From Rhodocollybia butyracea (Eukaryota; Basidiomycota; Agaricomycetes; Agaricales; Omphalotaceae): a DNA stretch of 64,000 nt. The notes beneath the pieces were generated by a model, which worked only from the letters and a program-made list of their open reading frames with translations, searched no databases and was not told the DNA's origin. The DNA lies in contig JADNRY010000002.1 in assembly GCA_015501585.1 (NCBI GenBank), positions 992,001 through 1,056,000 on the forward strand, given 5' to 3'. A program made the position numbers and the translations under genes. Position 1 is the stretch's first letter, and every line of letters begins with the position of its first letter. This document shows positions 43,665-55,075 of this stretch, in pieces.

Positions 43665-45301
43665 CTAGTCGAAAATTTCTTCACTGCGTCTCATGGTATC
43701 AGAACCCACGTGGTGCACGTTTGGAAGAAACCAAACCCAAAGAGGTGTACCGATGGCAGCACGCCGACCATAACCTTTACCTGTATGGCGACGTTTCTCG
43801 AATGCGAGCCTCTGAAGAGTCAATACACGTTCCCCTAATATGTTGGCCCAGTACTGCATGGATTCGTCTACGGATCCAATCTGACGAATCCGAGAGATGT
43901 CCTCTTGGTAGGAATCTTCTCGAAGTTCCACTGCCAACTTGAGAGTGTCGAGGTGTTGGAATTTCTCTAGGATTGCTGCTATCCCTTCCTATATTGTGAT
44001 TTCTCAGTAGAAAGAGCGTTAAGCAAAGGACTAGTATGATAAATACCATATCTGACTCGGGTTCCTCTGCACGGTTAAAGTAACGGATACCCTGCAGTTC
44101 CAGTCCTTGAAGTCCCGGAAAAGTTTGATAAATGCTCTTCAAAAGTTTTACAGTGATACACCAGCCCATTTTGATGCATAACTGTTCTAAGTGAGGGCGA
44201 GAAAAATGCTTCACACCCTCAGTACTAAGTGAATTGAACAAACGGAGGACTTCATTGGGGTTGTGATACGCCAAAGTATCTCCACTGGATAGCATATTTT
44301 CCCACCCTGGAATAAAATCGAGCACCAAATAACGTAGAGAGTGCGGAAGCCTCTTGAAAATTTGGTCTGATAGGGATGGATTGGAAATGGTTATGGATTC
44401 AATCTGCGAAGAAAAACTATCCATTTCACTCCCAATCAACGCTTCTCGGGGCAACAGCTCGTATCTATGAGGCAAGGCGCCAATTATACGCAACCTGCAG
44501 TGAATTTCGAGCACATTAAGCCTCGGCATGGACTTTACAACTGTCCACAGGGGATATTTATGCGAATCAGATTCCATCGGAGGGAATCCTTTGATGATGA
44601 GTTTGCGCAGTGTTGGCAATGATATTATTCCAGATTCGAGGTCAGATAGCGGACAGTATTCGCCTGGTACTTCAAGATACTCCAGACTCTCGCTACATCC
44701 CTGGACAATGTTGGCTACACATTGTATAGAAAGCGCGCGCTTGTGCGCGGGAGCTGAGTAAAGTGTTGCTTGCCCCATTTGTTCGATGACCAAGCGACGA
44801 ATTCCATGAAATGAGTGAAGCAAAGCTGACGCATCATGGATGAGAAATGGAGTCGAAATATGCAAGGATTGAAGAGATGGAGACGATGCCAAAGCTTCAA
44901 TGAGCGAGATATTTGGTGCAAACTTCTGGATAGTGTAAATGAATGTTACGATGTTGGGCAAATGTGGAAGAGCCTCGGAAAGAGAGGTCAAGTAAGCTAT
45001 ATGCCGAGAAGACCATGGTGGTTCATTGTCGTATGAGAATTCAAACTTCCTGATACATAAATTAAGCCTTAGATGTCACGGTGTACTAGGAGGCTTACTT
45101 GATGTACGGCCACAACGAAGAGGGAAAGAATATTGGCTCCCGATTTTTTGGCCATCGGACTTGGCAGAACACAACAGGGAGGACGTTATTTCTCATCTGC
45201 CTCGAGACCATCGATAGAGATATTGCATCTGCAGTATTTTCATTGAGAAGATGAGAGATAACGTGCTCGTAGACATCAAAAGGTAGATTCAAAGCGAACA
45301 T
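43665..45301 (-). CDS. F-box/LRR-like protein
   Basis: ATG 45301 opens MFALNLPFDVYEHVISHLLN, an F-box-like segment (LPFDVYEHVISHLL ... ADAISLSMVSRQMRN). Introns near 45098 (GTAAGC...TATCAG) and 44047 (GTATTT...AATATAG) join the exons in frame, restoring PYIKKFEFSYDNEPP and ESDMEGIAAILEKF. Many leucine-rich segments follow: LPHLPNIVTFIYTIQ, LRKLIIKGFPPMESD, LNVLEIHCRLRIIG, LRYLVLDFIPGW, LQGLELQGIRYF. Probable SCF adaptor or LRR protein of unknown target. Convergent with TDP1 (49 bases between stops) and divergent from the PLC gene. Confidence 0.7.
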
Positions 45302-45418
45302 CCGCGGTCATCCGGACGAAGTGCCAGTGGTTTTTAGAGCGCTTGACTGATAAGCGCTCACCGTCGCTTTTGATCAGATCTTACTTTGCTCAGCGCTCAG
45401 CGCTGGCAGCTCTTCAGC
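45302..45418. promoter_or_regulatory. Short divergent promoter, four AGCGCT palindromes
   Basis: Only 117 bases separate the starts of the LRR gene and the PLC gene. AGCGCT occurs at 45338, 45353, 45392 and 45399. Whether the hexamer is a protein-binding site is inference. Confidence 0.4.
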
Positions 45419-48400
45419 ATGGTTCTGCCTAATTCCCCAGCGATGGAAGACTTAACATCAGTCCCGGATGCTCCCCAAGAGTGGCTACGTTTTACCAAGG
45501 TATCCGCTAGAAGCATGAAGCATCCACTATGTCGCATTGAAGCAGCCGAAGGTATTCGAGAGTTCGCATTCAAATATTTGCCTGCTTGAACATCATTAAA
45601 GGCCAGATACTTTACGAGTCCAAAATGAAGAAAACCAAGATCAGTATGCTATAACACTTATTCCCTTCAAAGTCATCCGCTTATCTGCCCCTAGTCCCTA
45701 TAGAATCCATAAAGGAACTTCGTTTTAGTGAAGACACTAGCTATTACCGCTCCCTTTTCAACCTTCCTCCTGAGACCCAGTCGCGCTGGATCACCATCGT
45801 TTATATTCTCGAAGGAGCTTATAAGATTTTACACATTATCGCTCCATCGATGGATGCTTTCCAACAATGGAAAGAGTCTCTGAATAAGCTTTATGCAGTC
45901 CGTCAAGGTCTCATGAAAGGTACATATGATAGTGCTATTAGGGATGTTGTCTGGGAGAAGCAGGTTGGTCGTTTGTATAATTCGTGTGGAATGCGGATTT
46001 ACCTCCAACAGTACTGGAAATTGGCAGACAACAACGCAGACAACAAGCTAGAGTTTGATGACATACATCGCTTATGTCGCAGTCTGAGCTTGCATTATTC
46101 AGAACAGGAGCTGAAGAAGTTGTTTCAAGTGAGCTACAGTAACATACATTATGTACACGATGATCTAATCCTCAACTTCAATTAGGCCGCTGACCCTCAA
46201 AATCGAGGCTATCTAGACTATCTTGCATATCAAAACTTCGTAAATTCACTGAAAAAACGGCCGGAGGTTGATGTCTTGTATCAAAAAATCAGCGGTGGCC
46301 ATGATTTGAACCTGACTGCTTTCACAACTTTCATGCGAGAGTCTCAAGAGGTATATGAATTACATTTTAATGAGCAACAAACCTAACTTCCACTAGTCCA
46401 AGTTAAACGAAGAAGATATAGAAATCATATTCATCAAGTACGCAGCAACGGAGCCATCCAACATCACAACATCATCCACGCAAAATGAAATCGAGACGGC
46501 GAATGTCAAACTAACAAAACCAACGATGAGCTCGGAAAAATTCGCTACTTTTCTCAGATCTTCCGACAACGCAGCGGTATCGGAGCAAAACCATTCAGTT
46601 TTCCATGATATGACCCGTCCTATATCAGAGTATCTTATTTCTTCCTCACACAACACATACCTCATTGGTAACCAGCTAGTTGGGGTATCGACTATAGAAG
46701 GTTACATTCGCGCCCTTCTACACAGCTGTCGTACAGTTGAATGTGATTGTTGTTCATATTTTACAAATACTTCAGCTGATATATGTGCAGTGGACATCTA
46801 CGATGGTACTGGGGAGCCCATGGTGTTTCATGGAAATACACTCACCTCCAAGGTATCGGTGCGAGAGGTTTGTCATGCTATAGCGAAATATGCATTCCAT
46901 GCTTCGCCATATCCTGTTGTAATATCAGCTGAGCTTCATTGCGGAGTGGACCAGCAGGATCTAATGGTCGATATCATGAAGAGCGCCTTTGGAGATGCAT
47001 TGATCTGTGCTCCCGTCGACGGGAGAGCAAAGATTAATGCTCTTCCTAGCCCAGAGGAGCTTCGAGGAAAGATCCTGTTAAAGGTATGTATGTTGTGCAC
47101 GCAATCTGCCGGTTTTTTACGTGTTGTTTCAGGCAAAAAATCTCAATATACCAGCTGAAAAGGGACTCCGACCGAAGAAGCCAACCAAAGAAAATCCAAA
47201 TGACGATAGTGCATCTTCTGCATCTTCAGCTTCAATTTCTTCCTCTGCTTCGCACAAAAGCATTATGAACGAGATTAAGGATATCAAAACCAAACTCATT
47301 CGAAAGATACGCCCCAAGTCCCAAAATAAGCATCGAATGTCATTTGCTCTGGCTTCGTTACTTGTCTACACCGTCGGGGTCAAATGTCGTGGAATTAGCC
47401 CCGATGAGCATTACGAACCTGAACACGTTTTCTCGATTTCCGAAAATTCGGCCAATAAATATCTAGGCAACAAGATGACTGACCTAGTCAAACATACCCA
47501 GACGCATATTGTTCGTATCTATCCCAAAGGTACTAGAGTGGATTCTTCTAACTACGAGCCACATCTTTACTGGGCTGCCGGCGCACAAATCGTCGCGCTG
47601 AACTGGCAGACGTTTGGTGTGTCCGTTATTACCTCTCTCGTACTTGGAAGGTTCTTAGGGCCCCATTAGATCTGGGATATATGATAAACCATGCCATGTT
47701 CCAACGGAATGGACGCTCTGGATACGTACTAAAACCTCTCGCGCTTCGGCCTGGAAACGAGGCACTTCTTCGAAAGCCTACTAAACATTATCTAGATCTT
47801 ACTGTACGACTTCACTCCGAGTACGAGCTATTTAAGCTAACGTACCTACCCAGATAATTTCTGCACAACAACTGCCACTGCCCAAGGACAAGTCAGGAAA
47901 GGAGATTCAGTCCATCATAGATCCGTTGGTGGAAGTTTCGCTACACATCCCCCTTTGGTCACACTCCCCTTTTGTTGCTCTTGAAGCCGAAGCTGAAGGA
48001 TCATACTCACCGCCAACCAACATCGCCAACTCTAAGCCTACAACTGCCCGTGTTGTATCTTTCTCCACTGGCCCTGTGAAGAATAACGGGTTCAATCCTG
48101 TATGGCAGGAAGAACTGTGTATACCGTTTGATTGTGTCGGCGGGATGATGGACTTGGTTTTTGTGAAGTTCGCAATCAAGCAGGAGAAGAAAAAAGTGAA
48201 GGAGGAGGTTGATGAAGATCCTATCGCGATTTATTGCTGTTCATTAGGGTCTTTAGAACGCGGTCCGTATTTTTCCTTTGGATGTGTTCTGTGTGCTCAT
48301 GTACTCTTCAGGTTTCCGTTATCTACCGTTACATGATTCCCAAATGTCTCCACATCTATTTTCGACTCTGTTTGTCGAAGTGAAGGTGCGGGACATTTAG
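45419..48400 (+). CDS. PLC1: Phosphoinositide-specific phospholipase C (delta type)
   Basis: Hydrolyses PIP2 to IP3 and diacylglycerol at the plasma membrane. The order is PH-like region (ESIKELRFSEDTSYYRSLFN), EF-hands (DNNADNKLEFDD), X box, acidic/Ser linker, Y box and C2. X box: YLISSSHNTYLIGNQ (first His), VELDIYDGTGEPMVFHGNTL (Glu, Asp, second His), VVISAELHC (Glu). A 47-base intron (GTGATT...GTGCAG near 46742) must be removed to give VELDIYDG; otherwise an alien insertion splits the active site. Y box: YPKGTRVDSSNYEPHLYWAA, QIVALNWQTF, then MINHAMFQRNGRSGYVLKPL. C2 begins YLDLTIISAQQLPLPKDKSG. Stop TAG at 48398. All catalytic residues are present. Confidence 0.92.
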
Positions 48401-49028
48401 AATATTTACCTCCTTACTACCAATGTTTCCCCTCATGTTAGATAACAAGCTCTGCAAATACTTGCTGTGTCTGATCTATCCTCCTTTGCGTATATCTGCG
48501 GTACTCGTAAGCGTTGCGAGACGCTGATACGGACAGGCTTTGACTAGTAGAGTCTGCGTTCCTTTTTTCTCACGAAAAAGTCTCAGCTTCAGAAAGGGGA
48601 TTTCCTGAGAAGAGTTCCTCCTGGTCATCTTTGCAGTTGTCCAGTCATTGCTTGATGTATTCCCAGTCCGAGGTTGGGTACTTGGCCTCAGTTGTCGTAC
48701 AAGAAGCTCGCACTCAAGAGACTTACGCTGAGGGATCGATCGTTACATAGTTCATCATACAATGGTGAAACGCGTTGACTAACTTCCTGCACCTCCGCCG
48801 TACGTTTTAAACGCGTTGGATGGTCAAACGGAGCTAGACGCTTAACAGCCTCGAAGGGCCTACTAACACTTTCCTTCCTGGGCGAGTGTAGGTGAATGTA
48901 CGTAGGGAACAGTCAAAGTTTGTATCAGTTATTACGTAGGCTCAGTTGAGCAAACCAGGCTACTATAAATTAGTCAATCTGGAAAGAAGAAAGGAAGAAA
49001 ATCGGCAAGCACTTCATGTCTGGTGTGT
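48401..49028. other. Intergenic, 3' of PLC1
   Basis: About 630 bases without a gene. Two AAACGCGTTG blocks (about 48769 and 48808) each contain ACGCGT, the MCB-type hexamer. No transcript assignment possible. Confidence 0.4.
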
Positions 49029-50571
49029 TCAAACATTCAAATATACCCTCCGGACAGGCCCTTTGGTGTTCACAGGACTACAATCACAATCATGGAGATA
49101 TTGGGTTCCTGGGCTAGCGGTCTGATCCATAAACTCACTAGCTTCAGCATAAACCCCGCCTGAGCGACTGCGGGCATTGGGGTGGGTACTTTCAAAATAA
49201 ACCTGCGGCTGGGGACGTGAATCGGCGGAGTGGCGGACACCTCGAGGAGCACCAGGCAATGGGCTACCGGGCTCATCCGTATCAACAGGCATGGGAACTC
49301 GCCCTGGAAGTCGCTCTCGGACGATCGCATGAGACCAGTGTGCATCGTTGAACATTGGAAGCTCGAACCCATATGGAGGAGCATCTCCAGGATAAACCTT
49401 CCATCCAGCGTCGGAGAACTAATCATGAGTCATCGAGCACCCCTGCAAGCAGTTGAGAGTGGGATCCCGCGAGGTAACGCGGATAGCTGCCAAGAGCCCC
49501 GCTGGATTCCACTGATGACCTCCGGAAGCGACTCTGTTTTCGGCATAAACCTGCAAACATATACTCAGTCAGTAAACGCACGGCTTTCACGCCAAAAACG
49601 TACTGCAAACACAATTTGTGGGCCCTCGATCTCCTCGACATCAAATCGCTGAGCAGCCATGTATTGGGTGCCGGACCCGACAAAGCGACCGTTCACATAG
49701 AAAGAGTAGTAATCATCGGCAGTGGCAATGATAGTTGCTGAAGCCAAGGTGTGTCTGGGAGGAAGATTCACAGCCAAGCGGAAACCTCGCACACCAGGTG
49801 GGGCATTTCCATTGTTGAGTTCGTTGGTCCAAATTCAGCGAGCAGGAGCAAAGGACAGTTCATCCCGTCCTGCAATGGTAATAGCATTGGTAGCGTAGTC
49901 TCCGGCAGGTTTAACCGGAAGCCAAGAGTTATCGTCATACCATAGGTGGTAAAAACCTTCAGGAACATTAGTTTGACCACGCCAGGTGGTATCGGAAACC
50001 AAAGAGGAAGTTGTGCCATCCATGTAGGTTATAACGGCGGCGAACAGGAAGCCGGCTGCGTTGTTGACGTTCCCGTTGTTAGTAGCATTCACGGCGAAGA
50101 CATTCAAATTTGTGCGAAGGGGCACACAAAAGCTAAAGGCATGGCCCCAGCCAATTTCCGTAGCGACAGGCTCCCCGTTAACCCAGAGTGTAGCAGCATC
50201 ATCAGCGCCGAACGCAATCGTGGCAAAAGCTGGTTGGCGATTGGAGGGCGCGATGAAGTTTTTACGGAAAGCTCTACTACCATGGCAGGAGGGGCTTTTC
50301 CGTCGACGATCTCGGGGGTCCAGATCCACTGAGAGTGATCAAAGCTCAACGTAGGATGCTCGCTGAGACGATAGGAGAGTTCCTTGTCGACGGAGGAACA
50401 GAGAAGAGCATTACTGTGACTGTCTCTTGATGGGTCGCATGTGTCTGTCCAACTTGCTTGAGCAATGCGAAACGTCAAAGTCAAAGTTCAAAACATACCA
50501 TCGACAAGGTTTGAAGACTTGCTAGCCGCCTGGGGGACGAAGAGCAGAGCGGAAGCGAAGACCAGTAGCAT
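49029..50571 (-). pseudogene. Secreted two-repeat jelly-roll protein, probably decayed
   Basis: ATG 50571 opens a signal peptide (MLLVFASALLFVPQAASKSS). Two galactose-binding/jelly-roll-like repeats follow. Repeat 1: SQWIWTPEIVDGKAPPAMV, FRKNFIAPSNRQPAFATIAF, TLWVNGEPVATEIGWGHAF, NVFAVNATNNG, ITYMDGTTSSLVSDTTW. Repeat 2: IWTNELNNGNAPPGVRGFRL, ASATIIATADDYYSFYVNGR, AAQRFDVEEIEGPQIVFA. The family is common in mushrooms; its function is unknown (carbohydrate binding suspected). Two lesions: about five extra bases near 50275-50285 (GTAGTAGA before GCTTTCCG) shift frame between APPAMV and FRKNF, and an in-frame TGA at 49835 stands where a Trp (W-IWTNE) is expected. A further TAG at about 49423 could be removed by an intron. 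Confidence 0.6.
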
Positions 50572-51862
50572 CTTGCCTGAGCTTTACTCGTTGTCTAAGT
50601 ATCCAAGTTTCGTACCCATGGGTTTTATAGGAATTCTGCACGTTCATCTAGATATAAAGTGCATCGTGAAGTTCTTGCCGCTAATATTCGAAACAGCCGG
50701 ATGCGAGGAGGGCGCATTGAGGTTGGCTGCAGGCCGTGGAATTTGAACTGGTATCGGATCATATACGTATGCATTTTCTCTGTGTCAAGAGGTGGGCGGT
50801 CACTTGCAGGACCCTTGCATTTGAGGACTTGAGTGATAACATCCGGGCTGGCGCTACTTTATATGAAGATTTGGCGACCTCTGAGAGGCTAGTAGTATAG
50901 GCAACGCCCCCGACCAAAACTCCTTGATATCCCAGGCTGGCTGTGAGTCGAGTCCAAAGGAAGTTATGTTGATCCAGGTTGAGGACGAAAGAGTCATAGG
51001 TTCTACTCCCATTGTCAGGTCTTATGCTCGCGCGGTTATACCGCAAATTTCTGACGCTGAAGATCATCCAATCGAATAAAAATATTTCAGGTGATCCTCG
51101 AAACCGATAATTAAGCGTTACTTCAGTCAGGCTGACCAAAGAGCGCGATAAGCGTGGAGAGTTTTGACGCTGAATCTTCGAGATGTTCTGCGTCGCTCAA
51201 TTTACTGGGTCGGGACAAACTTGTTGCGCCAGACGATCGCATTATGGGCACTATACAGAGACCAGGATGCACAAAGGCAGGGCGCCAGTTGAAAAGCTGC
51301 TGTCTTGATATTGTTGTTCATTGTTCTTGTCAGAGTGGTATACATTCAGTTATAACAGTCCTCGGAGTCCATGTTTTCTTCGTCGTTGAGATTTCATGTC
51401 GGCTCTTCAGCGCTTTTTTAAAATTACCGGACTCGCCAATGGTTTTGTCAAATTTTCTTAACTAAAACTCGGTGTCTTCGGGATGAACGGTATATGTAAA
51501 TGTACTTTCAGTAAAAGCTGAGCGCTGGATATTGGAACGAGGTGTGGAAAGAGTTGACGGACCCAAAGGCTCAAGCGCTGGTGGTCGCCCGAAATCCTCC
51601 TGGAATGAAAGTTCCACCACCGTCTGTAATATTGCTGAGCACAGCCATATTTGTCCAGAAGTTTCAGGACACGGACATAGTGCACAGGGTTCGATTTGTG
51701 CGGCTTTGAAGACGATGAAGCTTGAAGAGAACAGAATCAAACGACAGGCCAAAGCTGGAAATAGCCCGGTCCGAAATTAGGTCACTACGCTCCACAACCC
51801 GTAACAACCATCTGGTCTGGCGTCCTACATGTTTGGATGAAGTTCCTCTGTACCACAACTTC
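50572..51862. other. Gene-poor stretch with a repeat fragment
   Basis: About 1.3 kb upstream of the GH47 gene. A segment at 51065-51150 is related to 55776-55935 (see findings). Reverse frames at 50759-51139 and 51462-51752 are protein-like but match nothing I recognise and lack a clear gene structure. Confidence 0.35.
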
Positions 51863-54216
51863 ATGAATCAGTACCAGAAGCTTACTGAGATGTATTCAAC
51901 ACACCCTTTCTCAGCTTCTTTGCGTTCGGTGCGCCACAAGCCTTATTTCCGCAGTATCCTATACAGCTCTCTGGTAATATTCTCGATATATTTCTTGTAC
52001 AAATTCGTGCATCCCAGCACCATCTATACTCAGTTCAAACCTTTCGCTGGCGATCTATCCGAGACTTATGCGCCAGCTGATAAAGTTGCACCTCAAGTTT
52101 GGCAAGACAGAGCGAAGAGCGTGAAGGCTGCGTTTTTGCATGGGTATCATGGCTATGAACGTTATGCTCAGCCCCACGATGAGCTCCTTCCCCTGTCAAA
52201 TGGTTATCGAAACAAGTGTGTTTCATCGCTTCTAGCTTTGTAGATAGACATTGACTTGCTGTTTCAGCTTCAATGGATGGGGTGTCTCTATGTATGACTC
52301 GTTAGACACCATGCTGCTAATGGATCTGGAGGACGAGTATGCCCGTGCGATTCCTTTCATAGAAAAGACCGTGTTTAGTTTGCCAGAAGTGTGTCTTAAA
52401 TGCATTTCTTATTCCTACTGCTCTGATTTTGCGTTAGGGTCAATTTGCCCCGTTCTTCGAAACTATAATAAGATATCTCGGAGGACTACTGTCCGCGTAT
52501 GCCCTTAGGAAGGATGAAGTGCTCCTTCGACGCGCGGATGAACTTGCTGAGAAATTAGACCATGTCTTCGCCACTCCATCCGGTTTCCTCTATTTGGAGT
52601 GAACCCAGAGTACTTATCTTGCCTTTGGAGATATATCGACTTTGTACTGACAAATTCTAACAGTGGGACTGTTGTTGGACCCGAGATTGGGATTCTCGCT
52701 GAGATTGCAAGCCTGCAGTTAGAATACACGACTCTGGCCAAATTCACAGGTAAAAAACGATGGTGGGACAGGGTGCGTACATAAGGTTCCATTCCATTTA
52801 CTCAGGATAGTGAACCAGTCCTCAGGCGAATACTGTGATTCGAGCTCTAGAGAAGGCGAACCTCCGCGACACTGGGGGCATGTTTCCCATCGGATGGAAC
52901 CTCTCGAATGCACAGCCAAAAGACAGTACGTGTACCACATGTTACCGTTCACACAAAGCCTCACATTCTCCAGCACATCTATCCGTTGGCGCGCAGGCCG
53001 ATAGTGCTCACGAGTACCTCCTCAAACAGTATCTTCTCACCGCCAAAACCGACAAGGCTAACCTTGAAATGTGTACGTCCCCTTCTATTTTTCCAGTCCT
53101 TCAACTAATAGTCTGGTAGATCTACGGGCTACCACACACATCATAACAAACCTCTTATTCTTATCACCGACACGACATCTTTTGTACGTAACGGATGCCC
53201 AATTTCCTACACTAGACCACAAGGGCAGGCCCTCTCATCGATTCGAACATCTGTCTTGCTTTTTACCGGGCTTACTGGCACTCGGAGCACATACTCTACC
53301 ATTAGACGATCTTACAAGTGTGGGTATCGACTTAGAGCATCTGGGAACTGGAATCTATGTTTGGTAAGGCAGGGGTAGACTACAAGCTACTTGCAGGCTA
53401 CAACCTAAAGACACTACACATGTGGGCTGCTGAAGGCCTTGCACAAACCTGTTGGCTCACCTACGCCGATATGCCTACGGGGCTGGGCCCCGACGAAATG
53501 CTCATGCACACAGTGAGTGACCTCTGGCGCGAGACTGGCGATAGCTTCAAAGAAGGTGGATATTCTTGGATGGACGCGATCAGCAAGTGGAAAAGATCTG
53601 GAGCACGAGGGGCTCCGCCTGGGGTCGGTGACAAGACACCTGTTGTATACACGGAAATGGAACGGCTTCGCGGGACTAGCCATGGAAGAGATTATTCTAT
53701 CAGAAAACCGCCTATTTGCTAAGACCAGAGGTTAGTGGAGCTTTTGCTGTATCTATTAACTATTAACCCACCTCGTATTATAGACACTCGAGTCATTATA
53801 TCTGCTCTGGCGAACGACTGGTAACAGTAAGTGGAGAGACCGGGGATGGAGAATTTTCGATTCGATAGAACGCAACACTAAAACACCCTCTGGATACGCT
53901 AGCCTGATAACCGTCGAGGTGATGCCTCCAGCGAAGGATGATGACATGCCCAGGTGAGCGATGCGTTCGTGGAGCTCAATGTGGCAACCTTCGCTGAAAA
54001 ATACACTTCAAGTTACTTCTTTGCTGAAACGTACTTCCGAAATGACAAAATCTCTGACGTTGTGCTGAATTCTATCCAGGTTGAAATACCTATACCTCAT
54101 GTTCAGCGACAATGATCCTATATCGCTAGACGAATGGGTGTTCAATACTGAGGCTCATCCTCTCCCAGTCATTAGGTGGAGCCAGTCAGAAAAGGACGCT
54201 TTCAATATTCCGTGAT
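51863..54216 (+). CDS. GH47 alpha-1,2-mannosidase, class I
   Basis: Type II membrane glycosidase trimming Man9 N-glycans in ER/Golgi. An N-terminal span ([18 protein letters not shown]) precedes the catalytic domain. Its blocks are [139 protein letters not shown] and [11 protein letters not shown]. Most introns join well, including two needed for SYFFAETLKY. Two joins are problematic, at about 53353 and 53704, where one-base shifts or weak-signal introns are required (see findings). Family certain; intactness of this copy uncertain. ATG 51863 chosen; 51893 also possible. Confidence 0.8.
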
Positions 54217-54639
54217 ACTTTTAGAATTCTAGACCTACAATAAGTACTTTCTAGCTTTGTACACCAATACCTTATGCACGCGACTTATACTCGTACTTAT
54301 TCTACTTACGCCTTTCGAGGAAGGAAAGAAGGAAGGACGTACCGGCGCGGTCAGTACCTCGCGTCGATTGGAGCACCCTGTGCTTTGCAAATTGTCTGGC
54401 ATGCATTCTATGTATAGAGGCATAGAAAAGTCGAGAAGCATTCGAAAAGGGATACAGATCAAAGTACATATTCAAATTATACATCCTGGATAACACCTTA
54501 TGGACCTGGATTGTAGATACTTGTACTCAACATCACTTCGATACCTTCCGCCCCAAATGAAAAATGCCGATCTCGTTCTCCTGGTACAAAGGTTCCTCCA
54601 TGTGATTTTCGTGGGATATTGCTCCCACGGTTTTCAACT
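54217..54639. other. Intergenic, 3' of GH47
   Basis: Convergent 3' flanks of the mannosidase and the small secreted gene. No gene recognised. Confidence 0.4.
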
Positions 54640-55075
54640 CTAAGTTGGTTTTCGCAAGGATGTACCCCTCATATGCCGGCGCCCCTTCTTCATGTACATA
54701 CCGGAACGCACCTTCGAGTACTTGGACACGGCGGGTCCTCCACCATCAAAGAAAGACAGTTTAGCACGGTGTGGACCAAAGTGCCTCAAACTAAAGCGTT
54801 GCACAAAGTGGATCGCTTCGTTCTTGACCAGTGCCGCAATCTCCCCTTTCATCGGCGAGCCTGAGGACGAGGGAAGCCAGGAAAGTTGGTGTGGAGGAGC
54901 AGAATCAACCACAGCGGTGATCTCTTGGGAAGTACCGCCTCGAGCCTACAAACGATCTGAAACATGAATGGAAAGAACTGAAACAAGAACTAACGGAAAT
55001 TGGTTTGGCAACACATATGCCAGTAGAGAGGAAGCAACCGACGAGAGCGGTGACAACAAATGTGATAAAACGCAT
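54640..55075 (-). CDS. Small secreted protein candidate, about 120 aa
   Basis: ATG 55075 opens MRFITFVVTALVGCFLSTGI and CVAKPIS, a good signal peptide. A 53-base intron (GTTAGT...TTTGTAG) joins in phase to ARGGTSQEITAVVDSAPPHQ. The body continues LSWLPSSSGSPMKGEIAALV ... FVQRFSLRHFGPHRAKLSFF and ends MRGTSLRKPT. The mature part is basic and has no cysteine pairs, transmembrane span or known domain. It could be an effector-like or cell-wall protein; that is inference. An upstream frame reaching 55132 is not needed. Confidence 0.45.

Noticed and set aside
46742..46790. Apparent insertion (CCSYFTNTSADICA) in the PLC active site
   Set aside because: It is removed exactly by a GTGATT...GTGCAG intron, restoring VELDIYDG; not a novel insertion.
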